Shown: one piece after another, positions 9,423 to 17,733 of the stretch
Numbering within the stretch: the first letter of the stretch is position 1
Layout: the number at the start of each line of letters is the position of its first letter
From: Bradyrhizobium sp. CB1717
Lineage (GTDB): Bacteria > Pseudomonadota > Alphaproteobacteria > Rhizobiales > Xanthobacteraceae
Direction of reading: 5' to 3'
Length of the DNA: 64,000 nt
NCBI RefSeq assembly: GCF_029714325.1
Contig: NZ_CP121666.1
Span: 8,914,501 to 8,978,500 of the forward strand
Notes under the pieces: model-generated
What the model was told of the DNA's origin: nothing
What the model saw: only the letters and a program-made list of their open reading frames with translations
Database searches by the model: none
Position numbers and translations under genes: made by a program

Positions 9423-10106
9423 CTACCGCGGCAGCGAGTTCAAGATCGCCGCCTCGTAGGCCGGATCGTGCTCAGGCAATTCTCCGGCATCCTCCGGCAT
9501 TGCATCCGCCTGCTCGGCACCGGCCCCGATCGCCTCGAAGATTTCCGCCCGACGCGTTTCCGACAGCACCGACGCCGCCGCGTCATTGCTCCCGCCAGCA
9601 TTTATGAATTCGCCGACCTTGTCGAGAATGTCCTGCTTGGATACCGCGCTTCCCGGACAGCTCTTGGTGGACATCTCGTTGTGGAATTTCAACGCCGATG
9701 CACTCAGATCGAACTTCTTCATCAGCGTCGCGATAACGAGGACGACTGTGTCGAGTTGGGCACCCGTCAACGGATCCTTGCCTTGGTCGAAATCGCCGAT
9801 CGTCTCGAACATGAAAACGCGCGAGCTGTTGTAGCCGGCTGCACTGGCGGGCGACATGTTCCAGGGGCGGCCCGTCCAGATTGTCCCGTCGGGCGCAAGC
9901 GACACGTGCTGGGCAATGTCGGACCAGTGGTTGGTGTTGACGTGATAGTCGTACATCGCCTGAATCGAGTCGACCCCGTGATACTGGCTGTGGTTCGGCC
10001 GCCAAGTATGATGCATGTGGATAAGAGTTTTCGCAGGCTGCCAGCCGAACTGCTGGACAACGTGCACGAATTCGGCCGGTTGCAGCTGCTTGAAAGGAGG
10101 TGCCAT
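9423..10106 (-). CDS. PGRP-fold N-acetylmuramoyl-L-alanine amidase (amidase_2)
   Basis: A 227-residue zinc amidase that should cleave the bond between N-acetylmuramic acid and L-alanine. The ligand set of the family is visible: the HMHHTW motif (His30-His33), His142 in LKFHNEM and Cys150 in KSCPG. The amidase domain covers about residues 5-165; the C-terminal 60 residues are acidic and Ala-rich. The start at 10106 was preferred over a site 22 codons upstream because GAGG lies about 10 nt before it. There is no signal peptide. Its start is only 27 bp from the start proposed for the divergent membrane-protein gene. Confidence 0.85.
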   Translation of the reverse strand: MAPPFKQLQPAEFVHVVQQFGWQPAKTLIHMHHTWRPNHSQYHGVDSIQAMYDYHVNTNHWSDIAQHVSLAPDGTIWTGRPWNMSPASAAGYNSSRVFMFETIGDFDQGKDPLTGAQLDTVVLVIATLMKKFDLSASALKFHNEMSTKSCPGSAVSKQDILDKVGEFINAGGSNDAAASVLSETRRAEIFEAIGAGAEQADAMPEDAGELPEHDPAYEAAILNSLPR

Positions 10107-10133
10107 CGCAGTATTACCTCGTTTGAAGGAAAT

Positions 10134-11759
10134 ATGGATTCTCACACGGCGCTCTCTTTGGTTGTGCGCCACGGCTCATTCTACTACATACTATGCCGTG
10201 GTGTCGCCATTGATGAGGGGGCTCATGGGCGGGTTCTGCCGACAGCATTGGTTGCTCTGGCGTGCGCTTGGGGCGACGCACAATATGTCGCGACAGCTTC
10301 GGATGGCACTGCCCAATTTCTGGGAGCATCACCGATCGAGATCGTCGGCGAGTCCGGCAAGCAGAGCGAAACACGGACCATCCGGTTTCAAACGACAGGC
10401 ACGCCGACCATCCAGTTTGTAACCACGGATCTGACACGCTCGGCCCCGGCAGGCCTTCCAGCGGCTTTGATCGATGGCGGGCAAGTCCGCATCACTCCGC
10501 TGGCTCCGCCGAAGACCGAAGTGACGGGCATCTCAGCCTTTGAAATCGCGATCAACGCGCTCCCGTCCCGATACGGCATCTTTTCCGGAGATATCGCGGT
10601 CCGCGTCAACGGCCAGCCGACCGAAACGATCAAGCTGAAACTTACCGTCCAATATCCCGCGGCGCAGCCGATCGCGATGCAGCCAGCCACGTTGAGCAAG
10701 GCGATGACTTCGGCGTCGACGGTCCTCCCCTGGTCTGCATTGCTTGCCCAACGTCCGGCGAAGGGGAGCTTTCCGATAACCATCCCGGGACTGCCTGAAG
10801 GCGTGGAGGTGACGGGGACGAGTGGCAGCGTGCAGTTGATGGCGGAAGGAGGCCAGGGACCGCTGACCGGGACGGCCGAGCTTCGATCCACCAGGCAAGG
10901 TGCGGTGCTTTTCGTCGATACTTCAGCTTCCGCACCGGGCAAATATACCGGCACAGGCGAGATCGCCCTGAACGGGGGGCAGCGCCGGCTGCTGCTCCCG
11001 GTGGACATTTCCGTCCGCAGCAATCCCTGGACTGTCCTGTTCCTGGTCCTGATCGGCGTTCTGCTCGGCCATCTTGCCAAGTGGTCCAATGAACGCGGCA
11101 GCAAGATCGTCTCGGCTCAGAACAGGATCTTCGAGATCGAAGCACGCGTGCAAACGGTCCGGGCGGAGTTCAGGGAATGGCTTGGACCGACCCTCAACGA
11201 CTTGAGAACGAAATTTCTGAGCGGCCAGTTCGACGCAATTCTTACGCTCGCGACCGCTGCAGACGCGCGCATCGCATTGACAGAGCGACTGGTCCGGCTC
11301 AGCGAGCGCGCCGAAACTCTCCGAAATAATGGAATCCTGGCCCGCATCTCTGCGCTGAGGGGAAGCATCTTGGGGTTGAGCGACATCGAGGACATACGTC
11401 CGACGGTGTCGTCCATCGAGACAGCCTTGCTCGCCGCTGAGACATTACCGGCGAACGACCAGGACCAGGCCGGCGACGACGTCGCAGCCCCGCGCCCGAA
11501 CGCTCAGGCGCAGCAACTGTCGCCGGGATCCCGGCTTCAGCAACGGCTAGTGGCATTCCGTGCGAAGGTTGCGCCAAAGCTTCAGGTGTTCCTGAAGTTC
11601 GCCGCCATCCTGCTCGTCGCGTTCATCGGCTTCGAGGCGATCTATCTCAACGGCTCGCAAACATTCGGCGCCAATCCAGTGACGGACTATCTGAGCGCAA
11701 TCGTCTGGGGATTGAGCGCCGATGTCGCGGCGCGTACGTTGCTGGCGCTGGGGCGATGA
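10134..11759 (+). CDS. Membrane protein with extracytoplasmic beta domains and cytoplasmic coiled coil
   Basis: A 541-residue protein of unknown family. Residues 35-50 (VLPTALVALACAWGDA) resemble a signal sequence, though it starts late, so the true start may lie downstream. Residues 55-290 are Thr/Pro/Gly-rich and look like two Ig-like or beta-sandwich domains. A membrane helix lies at about 298-315, and a helical, coiled-coil-like region at 316-435. After a Pro/Ala/Gln linker come a second helix at about 486-505 and a third hydrophobic segment at 516-540. This suggests a periplasmic sensor or adhesin anchored to an intracellular helical module. The proposed ATG has GAAGGA about 5 nt upstream. 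Confidence 0.7.
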   Translation: MDSHTALSLVVRHGSFYYILCRGVAIDEGAHGRVLPTALVALACAWGDAQYVATASDGTAQFLGASPIEIVGESGKQSETRTIRFQTTGTPTIQFVTTDLTRSAPAGLPAALIDGGQVRITPLAPPKTEVTGISAFEIAINALPSRYGIFSGDIAVRVNGQPTETIKLKLTVQYPAAQPIAMQPATLSKAMTSASTVLPWSALLAQRPAKGSFPITIPGLPEGVEVTGTSGSVQLMAEGGQGPLTGTAELRSTRQGAVLFVDTSASAPGKYTGTGEIALNGGQRRLLLPVDISVRSNPWTVLFLVLIGVLLGHLAKWSNERGSKIVSAQNRIFEIEARVQTVRAEFREWLGPTLNDLRTKFLSGQFDAILTLATAADARIALTERLVRLSERAETLRNNGILARISALRGSILGLSDIEDIRPTVSSIETALLAAETLPANDQDQAGDDVAAPRPNAQAQQLSPGSRLQQRLVAFRAKVAPKLQVFLKFAAILLVAFIGFEAIYLNGSQTFGANPVTDYLSAIVWGLSADVAARTLLALGR

Positions 11760-11853
11760 GGCGCCAGACGAGACTTCAGACGGCCGTTCGACGATTCACC
11801 TCCCGCCCAACCTGCGCTGCGTCAGCCTTCACGCAGATTCCCGGTGATGGCGG

Positions 11854-12990
11854 CTACACCCGAAAATGCTTCGATAGTTTGAGGCCCTGCGCCTGGTAGT
11901 TGGACCCGATGCGCTGGCCGTACATCGCGTCGGGGCGTGCCAGCATCTTCTCGTAGACGAGGCGGCCGACGATCTGGCCGTGCTCGAGGATGAACGGCAC
12001 TTCGCGCGAGCGCACCTCGAGCACGGCGCGCGATCCTAGCCCGCCCGCACCGGCATAGCCGAAGCCGGGATCGAAGAAGCCGGCATAGTGCACGCGGAAT
12101 TCGCCGACCAAGGGATCGAACGGCACCATTTCCGCGGCGTAATCAGGCGGTACCTGCACCGCCTCCTTCGAGGCGAGGATGTAGAACTCGCCGGGATCCA
12201 GGATCAGGCTGCCATCGGGACGGGCCGAGATCGGCTCCCAGAAATCCTCCACGGCGTAGCCGGCGCGGCGATCGACGTCGACGACACCGGTATGGCGCTT
12301 GGCGCGATAACCGACGAAGCCATTGGCTTTCTCGCCCGAGAGATCGACGGAGACGGCGACGCCGCCCGAGAGATCGGCATCGTCGATGTCGACGAGGCGC
12401 TCAGTGGCGTGCAGCGCATCGAGCTCGTCGGCGTTGAGGATCGCATCGCCGGTGCGGAAGCGCACTTGGCTGAGGCGCGAGCCCTCGCGCACCAAGACCG
12501 GGAACGTCTTCGGGCTGATCTCGGCATAGAGCGGGCCGTGATAGCCGGCGCCGATCATGTCGAAGCGGCGGGTTCCGTCGGCGATCACGCGGGTGAAAAC
12601 GTCGAGACGACCGGTCGAGCTTTTCGGATTTGCGGCTGCGACGATTTCGGGCGGCAGCGCCAGGCTCTCGAGCAGCGGCACGATGTAGACGCAGTTGGTC
12701 TCCAGCACCGCGCCGTCGGCAAGGCTGAACTCGTGCAGCTTCAATTCGTCGATGCGCTCGGCCACCGTGGCGCCGGGCCCCGGCAGGAAGCTGGCACGGA
12801 CGCGATAGGCGATGTCGCCGAGACGCAGATCGAGGCTGGCCGGCTGGATCTGGCTTTCGACGAAATCGTATGCGGGCAGGATGAGACCTGCCTCCGCCAT
12901 CGCCGCGATCATGCGGTCGGGCAGGATACCATTGGCGTCGGCGGCGATCGTGAAGCTCAACCGGGGGTCCTCGTCAGGGGTCAAACGCAT
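11854..12990 (-). CDS. dcd: Two-domain 2'-deoxycytidine 5'-triphosphate deaminase
   Basis: A 378-residue protein of the long alphaproteobacterial Dcd-like family, roughly twice the length of the about 190-residue classical enzyme. The N-terminal half has the dUTPase/Dcd trimer motif NPKSSTGRLDVFTR (about 120-133), and the C-terminal half repeats a Dcd-like fold with HYAGFFDPGFGY. Dcd converts dCTP to dUTP for thymidylate synthesis in the cytoplasm. The gene is divergent from metZ, with the SAM-II element between them. The start follows the long open frame; no strong ribosome site is visible. Family assignment is confident; whether both halves are catalytic is not clear. Confidence 0.82.
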   Translation of the reverse strand: MRLTPDEDPRLSFTIAADANGILPDRMIAAMAEAGLILPAYDFVESQIQPASLDLRLGDIAYRVRASFLPGPGATVAERIDELKLHEFSLADGAVLETNCVYIVPLLESLALPPEIVAAANPKSSTGRLDVFTRVIADGTRRFDMIGAGYHGPLYAEISPKTFPVLVREGSRLSQVRFRTGDAILNADELDALHATERLVDIDDADLSGGVAVSVDLSGEKANGFVGYRAKRHTGVVDVDRRAGYAVEDFWEPISARPDGSLILDPGEFYILASKEAVQVPPDYAAEMVPFDPLVGEFRVHYAGFFDPGFGYAGAGGLGSRAVLEVRSREVPFILEHGQIVGRLVYEKMLARPDAMYGQRIGSNYQAQGLKLSKHFRV

Positions 12991-13078
12991 CCGGACATGC
13001 AGGAAATACTAGCCTTTTACGGCTATCCGATGGACGCCTTGACGGAAAGGCCATTGCGGAATATGAGCATCACTTATC

Positions 13079-13136
13079 CCGTGGTGATTTGAGCCGGCCG
13101 GCTTGCAGCCACGTTAAATAAGTCGCTAAACAGGCC
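13079..13136 (+). promoter_or_regulatory. SAM-II riboswitch upstream of metZ
   Basis: The leader has the SAM-II signature: CGTGG (13080-13084) pairs with CCACG (13109-13113), TGATTTG follows the first strand, the segment GGCTTGCAGCCACG is conserved, and GTTAAATAAGTCGCTAAA supplies the pseudoknot strand. SAM-II binds S-adenosylmethionine and lowers expression of methionine biosynthesis genes in alphaproteobacteria. The next gene is metZ. The class is clear from consensus; end coordinates are approximate. Confidence 0.92.
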
Positions 13137-13186
13137 GGGGACCTCTGTGATCCCGGCCCGTGGTTTTGTCCAGGCCGGTTTTTTTG
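13132..13186 (+). terminator. Hairpins between SAM-II and metZ, possible expression platform
   Basis: GGCCGGG (13133-13139) can pair with CCCGGCC (about 13152-13158). A second CAGGCCGG is followed by a run of seven T residues ending at 13186. Alternative pairing among the repeated GGCCGG segments could couple ligand binding to termination. SAM-II elements more often act on translation, so this is tentative. Confidence 0.35.
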
Positions 13187-13224
13187 TGACCGTTTTCGAC
13201 GAAACGGTCATGTCGGAGGGTCCT

Positions 13225-14412
13225 ATGTCGAAGTCGCCTGCCACCTACCGTCCCGAAACCCGCCTGGTCCATTCCGGCACCCTGCGCTCGCAATATGGCG
13301 AGACGTCGGAGGCGCTGTTCTTGACGCAAGGCTATGTCTACAACAGCGCCGAGGAGTGCGAGGCGCGGTTCAAGGGCGAGGACCCCGGCTTCATCTATTC
13401 GCGCTACTCCAACCCTACCATTGCGATGTTCGAGCGCCGCATGATCGAGCTCGAGGGCGCCGAAGCCGCCCGCTCGGCGGCAACCGGCATGGCGGCGGTG
13501 ACGACCGCGATCCTGGCGCCGCTCAAGGCCGGCGATCATGTGGTCGCCTCCCGCGCGCTGTTCGGCTCGTGCCTCTACGTGATTCAGGACCTGCTCCCGC
13601 GCTACGGCATCGAGACCACGCTGGTCGACGGAGCCGATCTCGACCAGTGGCAGCGGGCCTTGAGGCCCAATACCAAGACGTTCTTCCTGGAGAGCCCGAC
13701 CAACCCGACGTTGGATGTGCTCGACATTCCCGGCATCGCCGAGATCGCGCACAGCGGCGGCGCGCGGCTCGTCGTCGACAATGTGTTCGCAACGCCGATC
13801 TGGCAGAGCCCGCTGGCGCTGGGCGCCGACGTCGTCGTCTACTCCGCAACCAAGCACATCGACGGCCAGGGCCGCTGTCTGGGCGGCATCATCCTGTCTT
13901 CGGAAGCCTTCATCGCCGAGCACCTGCATAATTTCATGCGCCAGACCGGCCCGTCGATTTCGCCGTTCAACGCCTGGGTCCTGCTCAAGGGCCTGGAGAC
14001 GCTGGGCGTGCGCGTGCGCGCGCAGACCGACACGGCCGCGCGTATCGCCGAAGTGCTGGCGAGCCACCCGAAGATTTCGCGGCTGGTCTATCCGGGCCGC
14101 GCCGATCATCCGCAGGCGGCGCTGGTGAAGAAACAGATGCGCGGCGGCTCGACGCTGGTCGGCTTCGAGGTGAAGGGTGGCAAGGCGGCGGCGTTCCGCG
14201 TGCTGAACGAGCTGAAGCTTGCGAAGATCTCGAACAATCTCGGCGACGCCAAGAGTCTCGTCACGCATCCGGCGACCACGACGCATCAGCGCCTCAAGCC
14301 GGAAGACCGCGCCGCGCTCGGCATCAGCGAGGGCTTTATCCGCTTCTCCGCAGGGCTGGAGCATGCGGATGATCTGATCGAGGATCTGACGGCGGCGCTG
14401 GAGAAGGCGTGA
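13225..14412 (+). CDS. metZ: O-succinylhomoserine sulfhydrylase
   Basis: A 395-residue PLP-dependent enzyme of the Cys/Met metabolism family, which makes homocysteine from an acylated homoserine and sulfide. Visible signatures are ETRLVHSGT near the start, YSRYSNPT (cofactor phosphate region), SATGMAAVT and the PLP lysine in YSATKHIDGQGR. The start at 13225 is chosen because GGAGGG lies 5 nt upstream; starts at 13210 or 13147 are less likely, the latter falling inside the leader hairpins. A SAM-II riboswitch immediately upstream supports a methionine-pathway role. O-acetylhomoserine as substrate cannot be excluded. Confidence 0.92.
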   Translation: MSKSPATYRPETRLVHSGTLRSQYGETSEALFLTQGYVYNSAEECEARFKGEDPGFIYSRYSNPTIAMFERRMIELEGAEAARSAATGMAAVTTAILAPLKAGDHVVASRALFGSCLYVIQDLLPRYGIETTLVDGADLDQWQRALRPNTKTFFLESPTNPTLDVLDIPGIAEIAHSGGARLVVDNVFATPIWQSPLALGADVVVYSATKHIDGQGRCLGGIILSSEAFIAEHLHNFMRQTGPSISPFNAWVLLKGLETLGVRVRAQTDTAARIAEVLASHPKISRLVYPGRADHPQAALVKKQMRGGSTLVGFEVKGGKAAAFRVLNELKLAKISNNLGDAKSLVTHPATTTHQRLKPEDRAALGISEGFIRFSAGLEHADDLIEDLTAALEKA

Positions 14413-14426
14413 GGCGACGGCGGTCT

Positions 14427-14522
14427 CGTAGGGTGGGCAAAGCGAAAGCGTGCCCACGTCTTCTTCCTTCGTATCACTGAGCGATGGTGGGCACGGCGCT
14501 TTGCGCCTTTGCCCACCCTACG
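14427..14522. repeat. Inverted repeat, 'gtagggtgggcaaagcg' family
   Basis: CGTAGGGTGGGCAAAGCG at the left is mirrored by CGCCTTTGCCCACCCTACG at the right, with nested GTGCCCAC/GTGGGCAC. It lies between convergent metZ and the SGNH gene, where it could terminate both transcripts. A close relative is at 18135. Confidence 0.85.
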
Positions 14523-14530
14523 GCACCTCG

Positions 14531-15523
14531 CTACATCGGCCGATACGTCCTCACATCCGCCGGCACGTTCACCCCGAGCTTGATCTGGCCGACGGAGCGG
14601 ATGATGTCGTCGCCGAGCAGCTGGGCGAAGCAGGCATAGCCCCAATCGTTCATGTGCAGGCCGTCGGAGATGACGAAGCTCTCGACCGGGATCGACTGGT
14701 TCTCGTGCCAGTCGCGCATCACCTCGAAGCGCGGGAAGATGCCGACCTTGCGGAGCTCGGCGACCTTGCCGAGCAGCTTGATCATCTTGCCGGCGCTCTC
14801 GGCACGCTGATTGACGGCCGGCGAATATTGCGGATCGACCAGCACGATGTCGGCGCCGCCGGCGGCCTGGATGCGGGAGATGCCGTCCTCGACCAGCTTG
14901 GCGGTATCGCCTGGATCGAGATTGCGCAGCACGGCGTTGGTGCCGACCTGCCAGATCACCATGTCCGGATGCACGTCGATCACCTGCGTCTGAAGGCGCT
15001 TCATCATCTCGGGCGCGTCCTCGCCGCCGACGCCGGCATTGACGACAGTAATGTCGGCGGTCGGATAGTGTCGGCGCAGCTGTGTGGCGAGACGGTTCGG
15101 ATAGTTGAAATCGGGCGAACTCGCGCCGTAGCCGGCGGTCGACGACGAGCCGAACGCGACGATCACGACGGGCTGGCCGGCAACGAGCTTGGCCGCGACA
15201 TGCGGCAGCGAGCCCATCGTCTTCGAGCCGCCCTTCGGCGGCAGGCAAGGCACGCGGCTGAAGATGTCACCGGCGGATTTCGCGACCTGCTTCACCTTGT
15301 CGATGGCGCGCGAGGTGATGCCGCGCTGCTCGGGGGACGTCACGGCGACCGTGGTCTGGGAACGCGAAGCGGGAGCGGGATTAGCGGTTTGCGCCGGTGC
15401 TTGCGTCGCCTGCGCGGCTTGTGCCTGCGCGCGCGACGGCGACGCCGGCGTCAGCAACAGCAGCGCTGCCGCTGCGGTCGCAGCCAGCGATGCCGTCGGG
15501 AAAAAAGGGCGGAGAGAACTCAT
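14531..15523 (-). CDS. Periplasmic SGNH/GDSL hydrolase or acyl-esterase
   Basis: A 330-residue exported protein. The N-terminus (SLAATAAAALLLLTPASPSRAQAQ) is a signal peptide, followed by an Ala/Gln/Pro/Thr linker. The SGNH blocks are present: VAFGSSSTAG (nucleophile serine), NAGVGGED (Gly), WQVGTNAVL (Asn) and ISDGLHMNDWG (Asp-x-x-His). Such enzymes transfer or remove acyl groups from glycans. It is downstream of a second SGNH-like gene and opgC on the same strand, so a role in acyl decoration of periplasmic glucans is plausible; that is inference from context. Confidence 0.82.
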   Translation of the reverse strand: MSSLRPFFPTASLAATAAAALLLLTPASPSRAQAQAAQATQAPAQTANPAPASRSQTTVAVTSPEQRGITSRAIDKVKQVAKSAGDIFSRVPCLPPKGGSKTMGSLPHVAAKLVAGQPVVIVAFGSSSTAGYGASSPDFNYPNRLATQLRRHYPTADITVVNAGVGGEDAPEMMKRLQTQVIDVHPDMVIWQVGTNAVLRNLDPGDTAKLVEDGISRIQAAGGADIVLVDPQYSPAVNQRAESAGKMIKLLGKVAELRKVGIFPRFEVMRDWHENQSIPVESFVISDGLHMNDWGYACFAQLLGDDIIRSVGQIKLGVNVPADVRTYRPM

Positions 15524-15535
15524 TAACGCTAGACC

Positions 15536-16315
15536 TCAATTTTGCTGCTGGGCCGGCCCCAGATGGGCTGCGTCAAACACGAATTGTGCCAACGCCCGGC
15601 CAAGGCAATCATGGACCTGTTTCGCCAGCTCCGGCCCGCGGGACGGGCTGAACAGGTCGAACTGACCCTGGTCATTCCACTGCCGCATGATCGCGAAACG
15701 GTCGAACAGCGGAATGTCATGCTCCTGCGCCACCACCCGCATATTGTCGAGATAGGGCGGCACCGAGATCATGGTCTCTGTGCGCGGGCTGTACTGCAAG
15801 TTCATCAACACGACGTCAGCCCCTGCATTTTGCAGCGCGGCAACCCCTTCGGTCACAGCACCGCGAAAATCGTCGGGATCAATGGCTCGGATAGCATCCA
15901 CGGTCCCGGTCTGCCAGATGACCAAAGTAGGCCTTTTTGCTTCCATCAGCTTAACGAAGGTGGTGGCCGCCTCCTCTGCCGTTTTCTTGCTCTGTATTTC
16001 TACGGAGACGTGCACGGCCTCCGACGGTGGCAGCTTGTCCTTCAGGATGGCCTGCATGCGCGCCGGATAGGAGGCGTCCTCGGAGGCCGGAATCGTGGTC
16101 GAGCGGCTGCCGATGACCAGGATTTCCAGCGGCTTGCCCGATTTGACGGCCTCGGCGACCTTGGGAAGCTGGCTTTCACTGCTGAGCAGATAGGACGGCA
16201 ATTCGCAGGCTGGGGGTACGGCCGGCGCGGCAGGCGCAGCATCGTCCGCACGCGCCTGGGGCGCGGCGAGGTAACCGCATAGCAGGATCAGGCTCAGGAG
16301 AACCTTCGCCTTCAT
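15536..16315 (-). CDS. Degenerate SGNH-like periplasmic protein
   Basis: A 259-residue protein with signal peptide MKAKVLLSLILLCGYLAAPQARA. It aligns by eye with the neighbouring SGNH protein: LEILVIGSRSTT at the nucleophile block, LVIWQTGTVDAI at the Asn block and VVLMNLQYSP later. The Asn is replaced (GTV instead of GTN), and the terminal DGLH-type Asp/His block is missing (FDLFSPSRGPELAKQ). It may therefore be inactive or have another function. Its ATG overlaps the opgC stop (TGATG), so the two are translationally coupled. Confidence 0.75.
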   Translation of the reverse strand: MKAKVLLSLILLCGYLAAPQARADDAAPAAPAVPPACELPSYLLSSESQLPKVAEAVKSGKPLEILVIGSRSTTIPASEDASYPARMQAILKDKLPPSEAVHVSVEIQSKKTAEEAATTFVKLMEAKRPTLVIWQTGTVDAIRAIDPDDFRGAVTEGVAALQNAGADVVLMNLQYSPRTETMISVPPYLDNMRVVAQEHDIPLFDRFAIMRQWNDQGQFDLFSPSRGPELAKQVHDCLGRALAQFVFDAAHLGPAQQQN

Positions 16316-17553
16316 CAGCCCCCTCCCGCCAGATCGGCGTTGCCGACGGCGTTTTTGGTTTTCGCACCGCTCTTGTCAGCCACGCGTTTGTACCACGAAA
16401 TCACCCATGCAACGCCCCACATGATCAGGATTCCGGAGAGACTAATCAGCGCATGCATGGCTGCGCCGCCGGAGACCTCGGCCAGGATGAAATGACCGGC
16501 GAAGGCGAGGAAGACGCCGAGGCAGAAGATCTCGAGCGAATGCTGGCCGCACAGGATCAGCGGCCGCAGCCACTGCGATTTCAGACCCGGCCAGTCCCGC
16601 GGCAGGAAGCGCACGGTGAGCGCGGCCAGCGCCAGGAAATGCGTGAAACGCAAAACGTCGAGATCGGTCTTGTCGATCGGATACATCCACTGCTCGAGCC
16701 GCTTCGGCATCAGATGGGACAGCTGCGGCAGATACCAGGTCAGCGTCACGTAGAACGCCGCCACGATATAGGCGATCGAGATCCACATCGTTACCGGCGA
16801 CGCTAAAATACGCGACATGCGCCGCGCACCTCCGAGCGCACACCATGCACCGAAGACGAAGAGCAATTGCCAGGCCAGCGGATTGAAGGCCCAGAAGCCG
16901 TTCGGATAAGCGGAGAAGTAGAGATCGTATTCCCAGGTCACCGCGTAGAGCAGGACGGAAAGGCCCAGCGTGACGTCGGGCTTCCACCGCATCGACCACA
17001 GGATCACGGGCAGCGCCAGCATCAGGACGATATACAGCGGCAGCACGTCCATGTTGACGGGACGGAAACGCAGCAGCAGCGCCTGCACGATGGTGACGTC
17101 GGGCTGCTTGAGGAAGTCCATGATCCCCATCTCTTCGGTGTAGAGCGGGTTCTCGAAACGGGTCGCCACATAGGAGATCTCGGCGAGGAAGATCGTGAAC
17201 AGGAAGACGTGCGCGACATAGATCTGCCAGACCCGCCGCAGGATGCGCGCGGTGGCGATGACGACGCCGCCCTCCAGCATCGCGCGGCCATAGACGAAGG
17301 CGGCGGTGTAGCCGGAGATGAAGATGAAGATCTCGGTGGCGTCGCTGAAGCCGTAATTGCGGATCGTGAACCAGGTCAGCAGGCTCGTCGGCAGATGGTC
17401 GATGAAGATCAGCCACAGCGCCAGCCCGCGGAACAGGTCAAGGCGGAGCTCGCGCTCGCCGATGGCGGGCAGCGAGATGGCGGCCGCACGCGGCTCCGCA
17501 GGTTTGGCGGTTCCCGCGATGGTCGATCCCGTCACTTGGTCAGCAATGGTCAT
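16315..17553 (-). CDS. opgC: OpgC-family membrane acyltransferase
   Basis: A 412-residue integral membrane protein with about ten helices. It starts after a short cytosolic leader with RELRLDLFRGLALWLIFIDH, then FSDATEIFIFISGYTAAFVYG, both characteristic of OpgC. OpgC adds succinyl groups to osmoregulated periplasmic glucans at the inner membrane. The last gene of the set of three is an intact SGNH protein, which suggests a split acyltransferase/esterase arrangement. The gene is divergent from apaG, with a 180-bp intergenic region where no other feature was seen. Confidence 0.85.
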   Translation of the reverse strand: MTIADQVTGSTIAGTAKPAEPRAAAISLPAIGERELRLDLFRGLALWLIFIDHLPTSLLTWFTIRNYGFSDATEIFIFISGYTAAFVYGRAMLEGGVVIATARILRRVWQIYVAHVFLFTIFLAEISYVATRFENPLYTEEMGIMDFLKQPDVTIVQALLLRFRPVNMDVLPLYIVLMLALPVILWSMRWKPDVTLGLSVLLYAVTWEYDLYFSAYPNGFWAFNPLAWQLLFVFGAWCALGGARRMSRILASPVTMWISIAYIVAAFYVTLTWYLPQLSHLMPKRLEQWMYPIDKTDLDVLRFTHFLALAALTVRFLPRDWPGLKSQWLRPLILCGQHSLEIFCLGVFLAFAGHFILAEVSGGAAMHALISLSGILIMWGVAWVISWYKRVADKSGAKTKNAVGNADLAGGG

Positions 17554-17733
17554 CGGGGCCTAAAAACCCTCACCCAAATCGCGACGTTGAAGGAGTGTAC
17601 CGGTCCGGCCGTCATCTCGCAAAGCGGCCGGATCACATGGGGGTGTACTTCCTCGCCAATTCTGGCGGCACGATGTCGCCAAAACTGCCGCCGGGGTTTG
17701 GTTCCGGCGCCGGATTTCGGTATGATGGCAGCC

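Noticed and set aside
9153..10133. Upstream extension of the membrane-protein frame
   Set aside because: It overlaps the YbaY-like and PGRP-amidase genes in antisense and has the composition of a shadow.
2723..11759. Prophage lysis cassette
   Set aside because: Two peptidoglycan amidases suggested it, but no holin, spanin, capsid, tail or integrase genes are near, and a caspase and astacin are not phage lysis genes.
12088..13092. Plus-strand 334-aa open frame over the Dcd-like gene
   Set aside because: Antisense shadow, typical high-GC artefact; no start site or domain, and it runs into the SAM-II element.
16867..17733. Upstream extension of apaG to 419 aa
   Set aside because: The extension is antisense to opgC; ApaG is normally about 130 aa and begins MYRAVTR.
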